Positions 1-11,334 of a stretch of 60,018 bases of DNA are shown here, one piece after another. Position numbers and translations under genes: made by a program. The notes beneath the pieces were generated by a model that worked only from the letters and a program-made list of their open reading frames with translations, ran no database searches and was not told where the DNA came from. Source of the stretch: Cohnella xylanilytica (GTDB lineage Bacteria; Bacillota; Bacilli; Paenibacillales; Paenibacillaceae); assembly GCF_014212175.1 (NCBI RefSeq), contig NZ_JACJVR010000074.1:1-60018 (forward strand), read 5' to 3'. Numbering within the stretch: position 1 is the first letter of the stretch; each line of letters opens with the position of its first letter.

Positions 1-18
1 CAGTTTATAGACAGCCTC

Positions 19-250
19 ATTTTGGCAGTTACAGCACCGGAGCCTCGCTATCCGCACTCTCTAACCGCCATTTTGGCGGTTATAGCACCGGAGTCGCGCT
101 TTCCGCACTCTCTAACCGCCGTTTTGGCTGTTACAGCACTGGATTCTCGCTACCCGCCCTCTCTAACCGCTATTTTGGCGGTTACAGCACCGGAGTCGCG
201 CTTTCCGCCCTCTCTAACCGCCATTTTGGCGGTTACACTCGCTCCGTTCT
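19..250. repeat. 51-bp tandem repeat with hairpin in each unit
   Basis: About four and a half units with an exact 51-bp period; unit starts lie at 19, 70, 121, 172 and 223. Each unit carries an inverted repeat of the form TAACCGCCA-TTT-TGGCGGTTA, perfect at 62-82 and with mismatches in other units. Because 51 is divisible by 3, the rightward frame stays open from 22 to 258 and would encode 17-residue repeats, but no ribosome binding site precedes it. I read it as a non-coding hairpin array. The remaining bases up to 332 show nothing recognisable. Confidence 0.85.
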
Positions 251-332
251 TTCAGTAACCCGATATTGTCGGCCCACGCGATTCCGCGGCTCCGATTATC
301 GCGCTGTATCCCGACGTCGTCGGCTTCCGCGT

Positions 333-1529
333 CTACCCCGCATGCACCTCGAAAACGCCCGCCGCCCCCATCCCGCCGCCGATGCACATCGAGACGACGC
401 CGTAGCCGCCGCCCCTCCGGCGCAGCTCGTGGATGAGCGTCGCGGACAGCTTGGCGCCCGTGCAGCCGAGCGGGTGCCCGAGGGCGATCGCGCCGCCGTT
501 CGCGTTCACCTTCTCCTCGTCGATGCCCAGCTCCCGGATCACCTGCACGCATTGGGACGCGAACGCCTCGTTGATCTCGAACAGCTTCACGTCGTCCATG
601 CCGATGCCGGCCATCCGCAGCGCCTTCGGGATAGCCTTCACCGGGCCGACGCCCATAATCTCCGGCTCCACGCCGGCGAGCGCGAAGGAGCGGAACGTCG
701 CGAGGGGCCTCAGCCCCAACTCCTCCGCGCGCTCCCGGCTCATGACGACCGCGGCGGCCGCCCCGTCGCTCATCTGCGACGAGTTGCCGGCGGTCACCGT
801 GCCTCCCGCCTTGAACGAAGGCTTCAGCTTCGCCAGCGCCTCCAGCGTCGTGTCCGCGCGCACGCCTTCGTCCATTGCGAACTCGAACGGCTTCGCGAAC
901 GGCCGCCCGCGCTCATCCAACCCGCGCCACGTGCCCTTCACCGGCACGATCTCGTCCGCGAACTTGCCCTCCGCGATCGCCCGCGCGGCCTTCTCGTGCG
1001 ACCGCAGCGCGAACCGGTCCTGGTCCTCGCGCGACACCCCGAACCGCGACGCCACGTTCTCGGCCGTGTGGCCCATGCCGATGTATACCTCCGGCATCTC
1101 CTCGACGATGCGCGGGTTCGGCGATACCTTGAACCCGGTCATCGGCACGTGGCTCATGCTCTCCACGCCGCCGGCGATCACGACGTCCGCGTGGCCGAGC
1201 ATGATCCGCTCCGCCGCGAAGGCGATCGCCTGCAGCCCGGAGGAGCAGAAGCGATTGATCGTCAGCGCGGGCACCGTGTTCGGAAAACCCGCGTACAGCG
1301 ACATAATGCGGGCGAAGTTCAGCCCTTGCTCTCCTTCCGGCATGGCGCAGCCGATAATGACGTCCTCGACGTCTCCCTTGGCCAGGCCGGGCGTCCGCTC
1401 GACCGCCGCCTCCAGAACGATCCGGCCCAGGTCGTCGGATCGCGTCTGGACGAGGCTGCCCTTCTTCGCCTTCCCGACCGGCGTGCGCACGGCCGTCACG
1501 ATAACGGCTTCTCTCGTACTCGTTCCCAT
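333..1529 (-). CDS. fadA: Acetyl-CoA C-acyltransferase (3-ketoacyl-CoA thiolase)
   Basis: Cytosolic thiolase for the last step of beta-oxidation, cleaving 3-ketoacyl-CoA with CoA to acetyl-CoA and a shortened acyl-CoA. The 398-aa length fits the thiolase family. The nucleophilic cysteine is C95 in NRFCSSGLQ, the active-site histidine is about H352 in GHPLG, and the second catalytic cysteine is about C382 in CIGGGMG; a NEAFA motif is also present. The ATG at 1529 is preceded by GGAGGGAG at about 7 nt. It is the last gene of the leftward fadF-fadN-fadA run, separated from fadN by about 147 bp of purine-rich repeat. The order fadN-fadA matches Bacillus subtilis fadNAE, but no fadE follows. A PhaA-type biosynthetic thiolase is less likely given these neighbours. 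Confidence 0.93.
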   Translation of the reverse strand: MGTSTREAVIVTAVRTPVGKAKKGSLVQTRSDDLGRIVLEAAVERTPGLAKGDVEDVIIGCAMPEGEQGLNFARIMSLYAGFPNTVPALTINRFCSSGLQAIAFAAERIMLGHADVVIAGGVESMSHVPMTGFKVSPNPRIVEEMPEVYIGMGHTAENVASRFGVSREDQDRFALRSHEKAARAIAEGKFADEIVPVKGTWRGLDERGRPFAKPFEFAMDEGVRADTTLEALAKLKPSFKAGGTVTAGNSSQMSDGAAAAVVMSRERAEELGLRPLATFRSFALAGVEPEIMGVGPVKAIPKALRMAGIGMDDVKLFEINEAFASQCVQVIRELGIDEEKVNANGGAIALGHPLGCTGAKLSATLIHELRRRGGGYGVVSMCIGGGMGAAGVFEVHAG

Positions 1530-1581
1530 AAGCTCGCTCCCTCCTCCCTTGCTCTCCCTTGCTACACTTCCATGCTTCCCG

Positions 1582-1630
1582 TACTCTCCCTACTCTCCCT
1601 TACTCTCCCTTACTCTCCCTTACTCTCCCT
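1582..1630. repeat. 10-bp tandem repeat in the fadN-fadA spacer
   Basis: Four perfect copies of tactctccct (1591-1630) are preceded by a 9-bp partial copy, with looser CTCCCT-rich sequence on both sides. Read on the coding (minus) strand the unit is AGGGAGAGTA, so the transcript between fadN and fadA carries a row of Shine-Dalgarno-like purine blocks about 50-100 nt upstream of the fadA start. The real fadA ribosome binding site is the GGAGGGAG next to the ATG. Confidence 0.8.
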
Positions 1631-1676
1631 TGCTTCCCATGCTTCCCTTGCTCTCCCTGCTCACCCTTGCTCCCCG

Positions 1677-4108
<2,432 letters not shown>

Positions 4109-4112
<4 letters not shown>

Positions 4113-6403
4113 GTTCCGCTAACCTCCAGTCCATAGTCGGATTCGCGGATCGGGCGATCCCCGAACACGGATTGCTCCAGCAGCTCCGCGACGTCCCTCG
4201 CTTTGACTCTCTCCTCGAGCTCCTTCGTCTTGACCCCGTCCTCGACCATCGTCAGGCAGTACGGGCAGGCGCTGCTGACGACGGTAGGCGCGGCTTCGAG
4301 CAGCTGCTCGGTCCGGGCGAGGTTGACCCGCTTGCCGGCCGTCTCCTCCATCCACATCCGCCCGCCCCCGGCTCCGCAGCACATGCCGTTCTCGCGATTG
4401 CGCGCCGCTTCCGCCAGCTCCACGCCCGGAATGGACGCGAGCACGCGGCGGGGCGCGTCGTAGACGCCGTTGTACCGGCCGAGGTAGCAGGAGTCGTGGT
4501 AGACGATCCGCTCGCGCACCTCGTGACGGGGCTTCAGCCGGCCTTCCGCCACCAGCTTCTCCAGCAGCTGCGTATGATGCAGCACCTCCACCCCCTCGAG
4601 CCCGAAGTCGGGATATTCGTTCTTCAGCGTGTTGAACGTGTGCGGGCAAGCGGTGACGATGCGGCGGACGTTGTACCGGCGGAACGTCTCGATGTTCTCG
4701 GCCGCCAGCTGCTGGAACAGCATCTCGTTGCCGAGCCGCCGCGCCGTGTCGCCGGAGTTCTTCTCCTCGTTGCCGAGGATGGCGTAGCGGACGCCGGCTT
4801 CGTTCAGCAGCCGCGCGAAGGCGCGCGAGACGCGGCGGCTGCGCAGGTCGTAGGAGCCCATCGATCCGACGAAAAACAAATATTCGAACGCCGGGTCGTC
4901 CTTGACCGTCGGAACGCGGAGCCCGTCGAGCTCGCCCGTCCAGTCGGCCCGGCTGCTCCGGCTGAGCCCCCACGGATTGCCCTGCCGCTCGATGTTCTGC
5001 AGCGCCCGCTGGCCTTCGTGCGGAAGGCTTCCCTGCATGAGGACGAGGTGACGGCGCAGGTCGACGATCTTATCGACGTGCTCGTTGCCGACGGGGCATT
5101 GGTCCTCGCAGTTGCGGCACGTCGTGCAAGCCCAGATCTCCTCCTCGCTCATGATATCGCCGATCAGCTCCAGCTCCTCCGGCTTCCTGCCGGAATCCTC
5201 GCGCCAGGAAGCCTTCTGCCAGGCGAGCGTCGGGCGGATGTCGGTGACCGCTCCCTCCGGCTCCTTCCATTCCGCTTCGCCGGAAGGCGACAACGCATGT
5301 GCCCCGGCCGCGGAAGAGGCGAAGGCGAACGCCGGGGCCCACGGCGGCTTGCCGGTGACGGCGGCCCCCTTCTCCTGCAGATGGTCGCGCAGCTTCGTGA
5401 TCAGGTGCATGGGCGACAGCGCCTTGCCGGTATTCGAAGCCGGGCACACGTTCGTGCACCGCCCGCATTCGACGCACGCGTAGAAGTCGAGCATCTGCTT
5501 GCGCGTGAAGTCCTCGATCCGGCCGACGCCGAACGACTCCGCCTCCTCGTCCTCCAGGTCGATCGGGGCGAGGCGCCCGACCGGCTCCCGACGGCGCAGC
5601 CACAGGTTGACGGGCGCGGTCAGAATATGGAAATGCTTCGATTGAGGCACATAGACCAGGAACGACAGCAGAATGAGAAGATGCAGCCACCAGCAGACGT
5701 AGAAGGCGGCCCGGGCCGCCGGGACGGACAGCCCCTCGAATGCCGACGCGATCGCCGACGAGACGGGAGCGAGGGCGGAAGGCTCGAGGCCGAGCCACAG
5801 CCTCTCGAAGCCGAGGGAGAACAGGACGGACAGCATAAGGCCGAAAATGAAGAAGACGACGAGGCTCGGCTTCCACCCTCGCTTGAGCCGGGCCAGCTTC
5901 TCGCCGTAGCGGCGGTACGCGGCGTAGCCCATGGCCAGCAGCACGAGGACGACGGCCGCTTCCTGCAGCAGGCCGAAGACGTCGTAGGCCGGGAACGGGA
6001 TGTGCTTGCCGCGCGTCAGCCCTTTGACGATCAGGTCGAGAGCGCCGAACTGGAGAATAATGAAGCCGTAGAAAACGACGACGTGCATGATGCCGCTCCG
6101 GGGGTCCTTGAGCAGCTTCTTCTGGCCGAACACCTGCGAGAGGAACTCGGCGATTCTTCCGGGGTCGGTCTGCTCGGCCTTGATCCTCGCGGCTCCCGTC
6201 TTGACGCCCGCCCCGGCCTCTGCCGCCGCAGCGGTCTCTTCGGTTCCGAGGCCCGGCTCCGTCGCCGGGCCCTTCGTCTTCGATCCGGACGGCCGGCCGA
6301 GCTTCATATAGAGATAGCGATGATAGACGACCCGGTAGAACAAGTAGAGCGCGTAACCCGTTGCCGCCACGAACAAGAGCAAATTCGCGATTTGCCACGC
6401 CAT
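4109..6403 (-). CDS. fadF: Membrane Fe-S oxidoreductase, FadF / ETF:menaquinone oxidoreductase type
   Basis: Integral membrane protein proposed to pass electrons from reduced ETF to menaquinone. The N-terminus has several hydrophobic segments resembling the NarI-type cytochrome b domain. Two ferredoxin-like cysteine clusters follow, CVECGRCTNVCP and CTTCRNCEDQCP, and then two CCG domains (HDSCYLGRYNG, MCCGAGGGRMW, CPYCLTMVED). This architecture is that of Bacillus FadF (YwjF) and the DUF224/EMO family. I chose the ATG at 6403 because AAAGGA lies 9 nt upstream; an ATG at 6409 is only 3 nt from it. The open frame extends to 6583 without a ribosome binding site. It heads the fadF-fadN-fadA operon, opposite the ETF genes. 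The linker between the clusters is long and Ala/Gly-rich. Confidence 0.9.
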
Positions 6404-6409
6404 GTTCAT

Positions 6410-6641
6410 CCGTCCTTTCCAGTCGCGGGGAAGATCCGTGCGCATGCCGGTCAGTCGGTCGTTCGTCGATCCGGTTATCGGTCGGTCGGTCTTGATGAGT
6501 CGGTTAAAGAGGCGGATGTGGAAGCGGTTGCAAGTTCGTTGTCCGAGAAAAAAAAATCCCTTGCGATTCGAGCCTTGCGACAAGCGCTGACGAGAGTATC
6601 GGGGATGGCGGAGGTTGCGATCGGAATCCTTAAGAGAACCC
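6410..6641. other. Non-coding left half of the divergent fad control region
   Basis: Lies between fadF and the fadR promoter. It contains a CGGT/GGTC-rich patch (about 6448-6490) and a run of nine A at about 6548-6556. I see no convincing leftward sigma-A promoter for fadF and no second copy of the FadR palindrome here. Confidence 0.5.
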
Positions 6642-6670
6642 TTGACTTTCGCGGCGGGATCTCCTAAGAT
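6642..6670 (+). promoter_or_regulatory. Sigma-A promoter for fadR-etfB-etfA
   Basis: TTGACT at 6642-6647 and TAAGAT at 6665-6670 are separated by exactly 17 nt. The expected start of transcription is near 6677, immediately before the FadR-type palindrome. Confidence 0.8.
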
Positions 6671-6679
6671 GAAGTCAAA

Positions 6680-6697
6680 AATGAATGGTCATTCATT
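6680..6697. promoter_or_regulatory. FadR operator
   Basis: Palindrome AATGAATG-GT-CATTCATT (8-bp arms, 2-nt centre), with an extra TCAT direct repeat following. It resembles the ATGAATGA..TCATTCAT operators of Bacillus FadR. Its place just after the -10 box predicts repression of fadR-etfBA by FadR, relieved by long-chain acyl-CoA. Confidence 0.82.
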
Positions 6698-6731
6698 CAT
6701 TGTGATTAAATTTTAGCACCGGGGTGACCGA

Positions 6732-7313
6732 ATGACAAGTAAAAAGAAAGAAAAATACGCCCTTATTCTCGATGCCGCCGAGAAGGTCATCGCCGAGAAC
6801 GGCTTCCACGGCTCCCAGGTGTCCCGGATCGCGAAGGAAGCCGGCGTGGCGGACGGAACGATTTATTTGTATTTCAAGAACAAGGAAGACATTCTGATCT
6901 CGTTGTTCCGGGACCGGCTCGGCGAACTGGTCGCCCTGTTCGAATCCAGCGTCGGCGAAGCGGCCTCCGCCCCGGACGCGCTGCGGCGGGTGTGCGAGAT
7001 TCACTTCACGACGCTGGAGAACAACGTCAACCTCGCCTACGTCACCCAGATCGAGCTGCGCCAGAGCTCGCTGGAGCTGCGCAAGGCCATCGGTCTTGCC
7101 GTGAAGCCCTATATTCAGTTGATCGAGCATATTCTCTTGAAGGGAGTGGAAGAGAAGTCGTTCCGTCCCGGCCTCGACGTCAAGCTGACCCGTCTGCTGC
7201 TGTTCGGCGCGATGGACGAGGTGGTCACCTCCTGGCTCATCTCCGGCCGCAAGTATTCGCTCTCCGCTCAGGTGGACAATACCGTCGATTTTTTCCTGCG
7301 GGGTCTTCAGTAA
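6732..7313 (+). CDS. fadR: TetR-family fatty-acid regulator FadR
   Basis: A 193-aa TetR repressor. The N-terminal helix-turn-helix is plain (KVIAENGFHG, SRIAKEAGVADGTIYLYF), followed by an all-helical ligand domain expected to bind long-chain acyl-CoA. Naming as FadR rests on three points: the gene directly precedes etfB and etfA, as in the B. subtilis lcfA-fadR-fadB-etfB-etfA operon; it faces a beta-oxidation operon; and its own promoter carries a FadR-type palindrome. The ATG at 6732 has GGGGTG about 5 nt upstream. It is probably autoregulated, and the 31-bp gap to etfB suggests one transcript. Confidence 0.9.
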   Translation: MTSKKKEKYALILDAAEKVIAENGFHGSQVSRIAKEAGVADGTIYLYFKNKEDILISLFRDRLGELVALFESSVGEAASAPDALRRVCEIHFTTLENNVNLAYVTQIELRQSSLELRKAIGLAVKPYIQLIEHILLKGVEEKSFRPGLDVKLTRLLLFGAMDEVVTSWLISGRKYSLSAQVDNTVDFFLRGLQ

Positions 7314-7344
7314 CGCCATCCCAATCTTCGAAAGGGGTTTGCTC

Positions 7345-8112
7345 ATGAACATCTGCGTCCTTCTGAAGCAAACGTTCGACACCGAAGAGAGAATCGTCCT
7401 CCAAGACGGCCGAATCGCGGAAGACGGGGTCAAATACGTCATCAATCCGTACGACGAGTACGCCGTCGAGGAAGCGATCCGGCTTAAGGAGCGGCACGGC
7501 GGCACGGTCGTCGCCGTCTCCGCCGGGCCCGAGCGCGCGGCCGAGGCGCTGCGCACGGCGCTGGCGATGGGAGCCGACGAGGCGGTCCTTCTGGACGGCG
7601 ACCGGATCGGCGAAGACGAAGCCGCCGTCGCCAAGGCGCTCGCCGCTTACGCCGGCCCGAAGGGCTTCGATCTCATTCTGGCGGGCAACTTCTCCATCGA
7701 CAACGGCAGCGGCCAGGTCGCCGTCCGGCTCGCCGAGCGGCTCGGCATCCCGCACGTCTCGTCGATCGTCAAGCTGACCGTGTCGGGAGACAAGGCCGAA
7801 GCGCTTCGCGACGCGGAGGGCGACACCGAGACGGTGGAGGTTCGCCTCCCCGCCCTGTTCACCGCCCAGCAGGGCTTGAACGAGCCCCGCTACCCTTCGC
7901 TGCCCGGCATCATGAAGGCGAAGAAGAAGCCCTTCGAGCGGGCGGGCCTCGAAGAGCTGGGCCTGACGGAAGCCGACCTCGCTCCCCGCGCGACGCGGGA
8001 GCGGCTGTCGCTGCCTCCGGAGCGGAAGGCCGGACAGGTGCTGAAGGGCGATCCGGCCGAGCTGGCCGCCCGGCTCGTCGGCCTGCTGCGCTCGGAAGCC
8101 AAGGTTCTATAA
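7345..8112 (+). CDS. etfB: Electron transfer flavoprotein, beta subunit
   Basis: Small AMP-binding subunit of ETF, which accepts electrons from acyl-CoA dehydrogenase. It is 255 aa, normal for EtfB, beginning MNICVLLKQ. The family region near residues 115-130 (LAGNFSIDNGSGQV) and the recognition-loop area LPALFTAQQGLNEPRYPSL are clear. A TTG at 7339 could extend it by two codons, but AAAGGGG sits 7 nt before the ATG at 7345, so I start there. etfA follows after 22 bp. Its partner is EtfA; the likely downstream acceptor is FadF, encoded divergently. Confidence 0.95.
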   Translation: MNICVLLKQTFDTEERIVLQDGRIAEDGVKYVINPYDEYAVEEAIRLKERHGGTVVAVSAGPERAAEALRTALAMGADEAVLLDGDRIGEDEAAVAKALAAYAGPKGFDLILAGNFSIDNGSGQVAVRLAERLGIPHVSSIVKLTVSGDKAEALRDAEGDTETVEVRLPALFTAQQGLNEPRYPSLPGIMKAKKKPFERAGLEELGLTEADLAPRATRERLSLPPERKAGQVLKGDPAELAARLVGLLRSEAKVL

Positions 8113-8134
8113 GGGAGAAGGGGAGGAGAAGCGG

Positions 8135-9112
8135 ATGAGCCATACGTTCGTCGTTATCGCGGAAGCCCGCGGCGGGAAGCTGCGGCAGGTGTCGTTGGAA
8201 GCGGTTCACGCGGCCCGCTTGGCCAAGGAGGACGGGGATCGGGTCGCGGCCGTGCTGATCGGCTCGCAAGCGGCCTCCATGGCGGAGGAGCTGGCCGCCT
8301 ACGCGGACGAGGTTCGCGTCGTCGACCGGCCGGAGCTGGAAGCGTACAATCCCGAAGCGTACGGGGCGGCCGTCTTCGGCGTTCTGGACGCGCTGAATCC
8401 GCAGGCCGTCTTCCTCGGCCATACGGCGGTCGGCCGCGACCTCGCGCCGATGATCGCCGCCCGGCTGGACGCCGGCCAGATCTCCGACGTCGTCGCCATC
8501 GAGCGGGACGGCGCGGGCGAACCCGCCTACGTCCGCCCTCTCTACGCCGGCAAGGCGTTCGAGACGAAGAAGTTCGCGGGCGGCGGGCCCCGGGTCGTCA
8601 CGATCCGCCCGAACAACTTCCCCGCCGCCGAGCCCTTGCCCGCGCCCGGGACGGTCGTCCAGGCCGATTACGCGGCGCCGCCGGATCTGCGCACCGTCGT
8701 CAAGGACGTCGTCCGCAAGGCGTCGGGCGCCGTCGATCTGACCGAAGCGCGGATCGTCGTGTCGGGCGGCCGTGGCGTGAAGAGCGCGGACGGCTTCAAG
8801 CCGCTCGAGGAGCTCGCCGCCGTCCTGAACGCCGCGGTCGGCGCGTCCCGCGGAGCCTGCGACGCCGGCTACTGCGACTACGCGCTGCAGATCGGGCAGA
8901 CCGGCAAGGTGGTCACCCCCGAGCTCTACATCGCTTGCGGCATCAGCGGCGCCATCCAGCATCTGGCCGGCATGAGCCGGTCGCGCGTCATCGTCGCGAT
9001 CAACAAGGACCCCGAAGCGCCGATCTTCAAGGTGGCGGATTACGGCATCGTCGGCGACCTGTTCGAGGTCGTGCCCCTTCTGACCGAGGAATTCAAGAAG
9101 GCGCTGGCCTGA
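8135..9112 (+). CDS. etfA: Electron transfer flavoprotein, alpha subunit
   Basis: The 325-aa FAD-binding subunit of ETF. The C-terminal FAD domain has the family sequences [25 protein letters not shown] and a closing [17 protein letters not shown]. The N-terminal domain (residues 1-185) has the usual ETF fold pattern. The ATG at 8135 is preceded by a GGGAGGAGAAG-type ribosome binding site. It ends the fadR-etfB-etfA transcript, and a strong terminator follows within 20 bp. Confidence 0.96.
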   Translation: MSHTFVVIAEARGGKLRQVSLEAVHAARLAKEDGDRVAAVLIGSQAASMAEELAAYADEVRVVDRPELEAYNPEAYGAAVFGVLDALNPQAVFLGHTAVGRDLAPMIAARLDAGQISDVVAIERDGAGEPAYVRPLYAGKAFETKKFAGGGPRVVTIRPNNFPAAEPLPAPGTVVQADYAAPPDLRTVVKDVVRKASGAVDLTEARIVVSGGRGVKSADGFKPLEELAAVLNAAVGASRGACDAGYCDYALQIGQTGKVVTPELYIACGISGAIQHLAGMSRSRVIVAINKDPEAPIFKVADYGIVGDLFEVVPLLTEEFKKALA

Positions 9113-9130
9113 CGGCGGCAAGCGCCAGAA

Positions 9131-9174
9131 AGGCAGAGAACCCGGGAGTATCCCGGCGTCCTCTGCCTTTTTTT
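9131..9174 (+). terminator. Rho-independent terminator of fadR-etfBA
   Basis: AGGCAGAG (9131-9138) pairs with CTCTGCCT (9161-9168), with an inner CCGGG/CCCGG stem, followed directly by a run of T. On the other strand it could also serve as the 5' edge of the leftward gene that ends at 9189. Confidence 0.9.
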
Positions 9175-9188
9175 CGACCATCCATCGC

Positions 9189-10238
9189 TTATTCGCTATC
9201 CCTAGCTTCCATCGCAGCTCTCACGTCCCGGACGAACGCATGAGGATCGTCCATCGCCAGATAAACCCCCTCCGCCTTGCGAGGCCAGAAAAGGAAGCCG
9301 TTCACCCTAAGCGGTCGGTTGAAGCGGATGCGCACGTTCGGCGTGCCGAGAATCGGCAGCGCGAAGCTCCTCTGCTCGGCGGCGTCCGGCTCGAACGACG
9401 AATTCGAAGCGATCTCCGCGATCGCTTCGAGCGGAACGTCCGCCTGAATGCGAAGGCCGTAGCGAAGCCGGATCGTCCCTCCGCTCAGCCGGACCGGACG
9501 AAGCGCCGACGCGCGGCAGTCCGCCCAGAGCAAGGCGAGCAGCCAGACGTCCGCCGCGGTCAGCAGCCAAGCGGCCCACGGCGACCATTGGTGAACGAGC
9601 AGGTGCACGATGGCGCCTTCGAACGCGATCATATGCGTGATAATGCCCGCATAGAGAATAAGCGAGGTTTTGCGATGGTAGGTGTATCCCGGTTCCGCCG
9701 CCTCCGTCTTCGCCCGGCGTCTCCAGGAGAAGAAGAGGAAGTAGACCAGGCTCGCGTCGTGCAGCACGAACGCCGCCAGCTTGGAATCGCCGAACTCCTC
9801 CCGGATCGCGACGCGAAGAGCTTCGCTCGTCTCCGGCTCCGTTCTCTTCACGCGCCGCAAGCGGCCTATGAACCGGTACAGGAGGCGGAGCTCGTAGCCG
9901 ATCAACGCGACTTCGAACGCGACGATCGACAGTTCGAGCGGCCACATCACTTCGAACGCTCGGCTCTTCAGCGCCGCGGGGAGAACGAGCCAAGCGACGA
10001 CCGCGCCGAGCCCCGTGAACGGAATCGCCTTCCAGACGGGCTTGCCCTTGCGGCGGGCGACCAACCACCAATACAGAAGCGGAATGACAAGCGCGAAGTC
10101 GAAGATCACCGCATAGGCGAGAACGCGATCGTTGTCGGCCGACGGCAGCGTGCGAACGAGCGTCGTGTCGATCAGAAGAATCGCCGTTGCTATCATCAGG
10201 AACCCTAGAACGGAGCGTTGCTTCGTGACATTCGTCAT
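9189..10238 (-). CDS. Multipass membrane protein of unknown function
   Basis: A 349-aa protein, mostly hydrophobic helices in its first two thirds (for example FLMIATAILLI, ALVIPLLYWWLV, LGAVVAWLVLP) with Arg/Lys-rich loops between. A more polar C-terminal part of about 80 residues mentions no motif I recognise (IRLRYGLRIQADVPLEAI, VRIRFNRPLRV). That tail resembles a small PH-like beta domain, by inference only. The open frame reaches 10274, but AAGGAGG lies 8 nt before the ATG at 10238, which fixes the start. It stands alone between two terminator or intergenic regions. Similar proteins are sometimes labelled beta-carotene monooxygenase; I see no support for that. Confidence 0.8.
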   Translation of the reverse strand: MTNVTKQRSVLGFLMIATAILLIDTTLVRTLPSADNDRVLAYAVIFDFALVIPLLYWWLVARRKGKPVWKAIPFTGLGAVVAWLVLPAALKSRAFEVMWPLELSIVAFEVALIGYELRLLYRFIGRLRRVKRTEPETSEALRVAIREEFGDSKLAAFVLHDASLVYFLFFSWRRRAKTEAAEPGYTYHRKTSLILYAGIITHMIAFEGAIVHLLVHQWSPWAAWLLTAADVWLLALLWADCRASALRPVRLSGGTIRLRYGLRIQADVPLEAIAEIASNSSFEPDAAEQRSFALPILGTPNVRIRFNRPLRVNGFLFWPRKAEGVYLAMDDPHAFVRDVRAAMEARDSE

Positions 10239-10358
10239 GGCGAAGTCCTCCTTTTTTAGCGCATCTGCCTCCATTATAACCCGGCTTCCCCATCTCCCCG
10301 CGCGGCGGGTCTAACAAATTGGTGAAATTTTCCGAAACTAGAAATCCCGCAAACTAGC

Positions 10359-11192
10359 TTACAGAGGAATCGCCAGCTCTTCGGCCTTCCTGCGAATGAA
10401 CGCCGCCGCCCGGATGTACTCCTCTTCCGACGACAGATGCTCGACGATAAGCGGCACGTCGGGATCGAGCTTGTGCAGCTCCGTCAGGAAAATGCCGTAA
10501 TCGAGCGCCCCCGTTCCCGGGATCGTCTCCTCGAGATGGACGGTCAAACGGCCGGACAGCGCGATGTCCTTGGCGTGGCAGTTCTTGATGTACGGCCCCA
10601 GCTTGACGAAGAAGTCGCGGATCATATCGCCGTTCCGGTAATACGTCCGCGGGCTGCTGACCATGTTGACCGGGTCGAGGTGCACCGCGAACGCCTCGCG
10701 GTCGATCGCCCGGATCAGCTCCAGGTATGTATCGGCGGAATCCGGATACACCCAAGGCATCGTCTCGAGCGTGAAAAACGTACGCGCCGGCTTCACGGCA
10801 TCGATGATCTCGCGCACCGTGTCGACGATCAGCGCGAACGTCTCCTCCGTGAAGTTGTCGGGATGCGGGCCGTCCCACTGCTCCCCGCGCGACCCGGCGA
10901 TGTTGACGCAGCAGCGGGCTCCGACCCGCTCGGCCAGCTCCAGCCGCCGCTTGCACAAGTCGAGCGCGTCCCGCCGGACCCGGTCGTCGGGGCTGATCGG
11001 ATTGCTCCACGCCCCCACCTCTCCGATCAGGATGTCGCTCGCCGCGGCCTCCTTGCGATACGCTTCGATAAGCGCGTCGTCGGCTTCGTCGCCGATCGGG
11101 CATACCGACGCCCGGAAGCCGAGGCGCCGCATGTCCGACGCCCAGACGGCCGGATCCTCATACCGGCGGAATAGAGAAGTTCCCAATCGCAT
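10359..11192 (-). CDS. Sugar phosphate isomerase/epimerase-like TIM-barrel protein
   Basis: A 277-aa protein of the xylose-isomerase-like TIM-barrel / AP-endonuclease 2 superfamily. Candidate metal ligands occur in order: Glu in FTLETMP, Asp/His in VHLDPVN, His in NCHAKD and Glu in IVEHL. This is the pattern of IolE/IolI-type inositol or sugar epimerases. The substrate cannot be told from sequence. The ATG at 11192 has GGGGGAG 8 nt upstream. It is monocistronic and divergent from the MATE exporter, with 142 bp between the two start codons. Confidence 0.85.
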   Translation of the reverse strand: MRLGTSLFRRYEDPAVWASDMRRLGFRASVCPIGDEADDALIEAYRKEAAASDILIGEVGAWSNPISPDDRVRRDALDLCKRRLELAERVGARCCVNIAGSRGEQWDGPHPDNFTEETFALIVDTVREIIDAVKPARTFFTLETMPWVYPDSADTYLELIRAIDREAFAVHLDPVNMVSSPRTYYRNGDMIRDFFVKLGPYIKNCHAKDIALSGRLTVHLEETIPGTGALDYGIFLTELHKLDPDVPLIVEHLSSEEEYIRAAAFIRRKAEELAIPL

Positions 11193-11334
11193 AAACGTCG
11201 CTCCCCCTTCGAACCAAAAAATTTAACATTTCCCGCATTGTAGTGAACACGCGTTTATGATAACATGGGTTGGTCTTGCCAAGATAGATGAATCTATTAT
11301 TTTCTCGTATGGACAACTAGAGGTGGTTCTTCCC

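Noticed and set aside
22..258. 78-codon frame over the 51-bp repeats as a real peptide gene
   Set aside because: No ribosome binding site, and the open frame follows from a period divisible by three.
6410..6640. Leftward sigma-A promoter for fadF
   Set aside because: Candidates such as TTGCAA with CTTTAA were too weak or badly spaced to call.
8935..9243. Rightward frame overlapping the end of etfA
   Set aside because: Out of frame with etfA, crosses the terminator, Arg/Pro-rich shadow.
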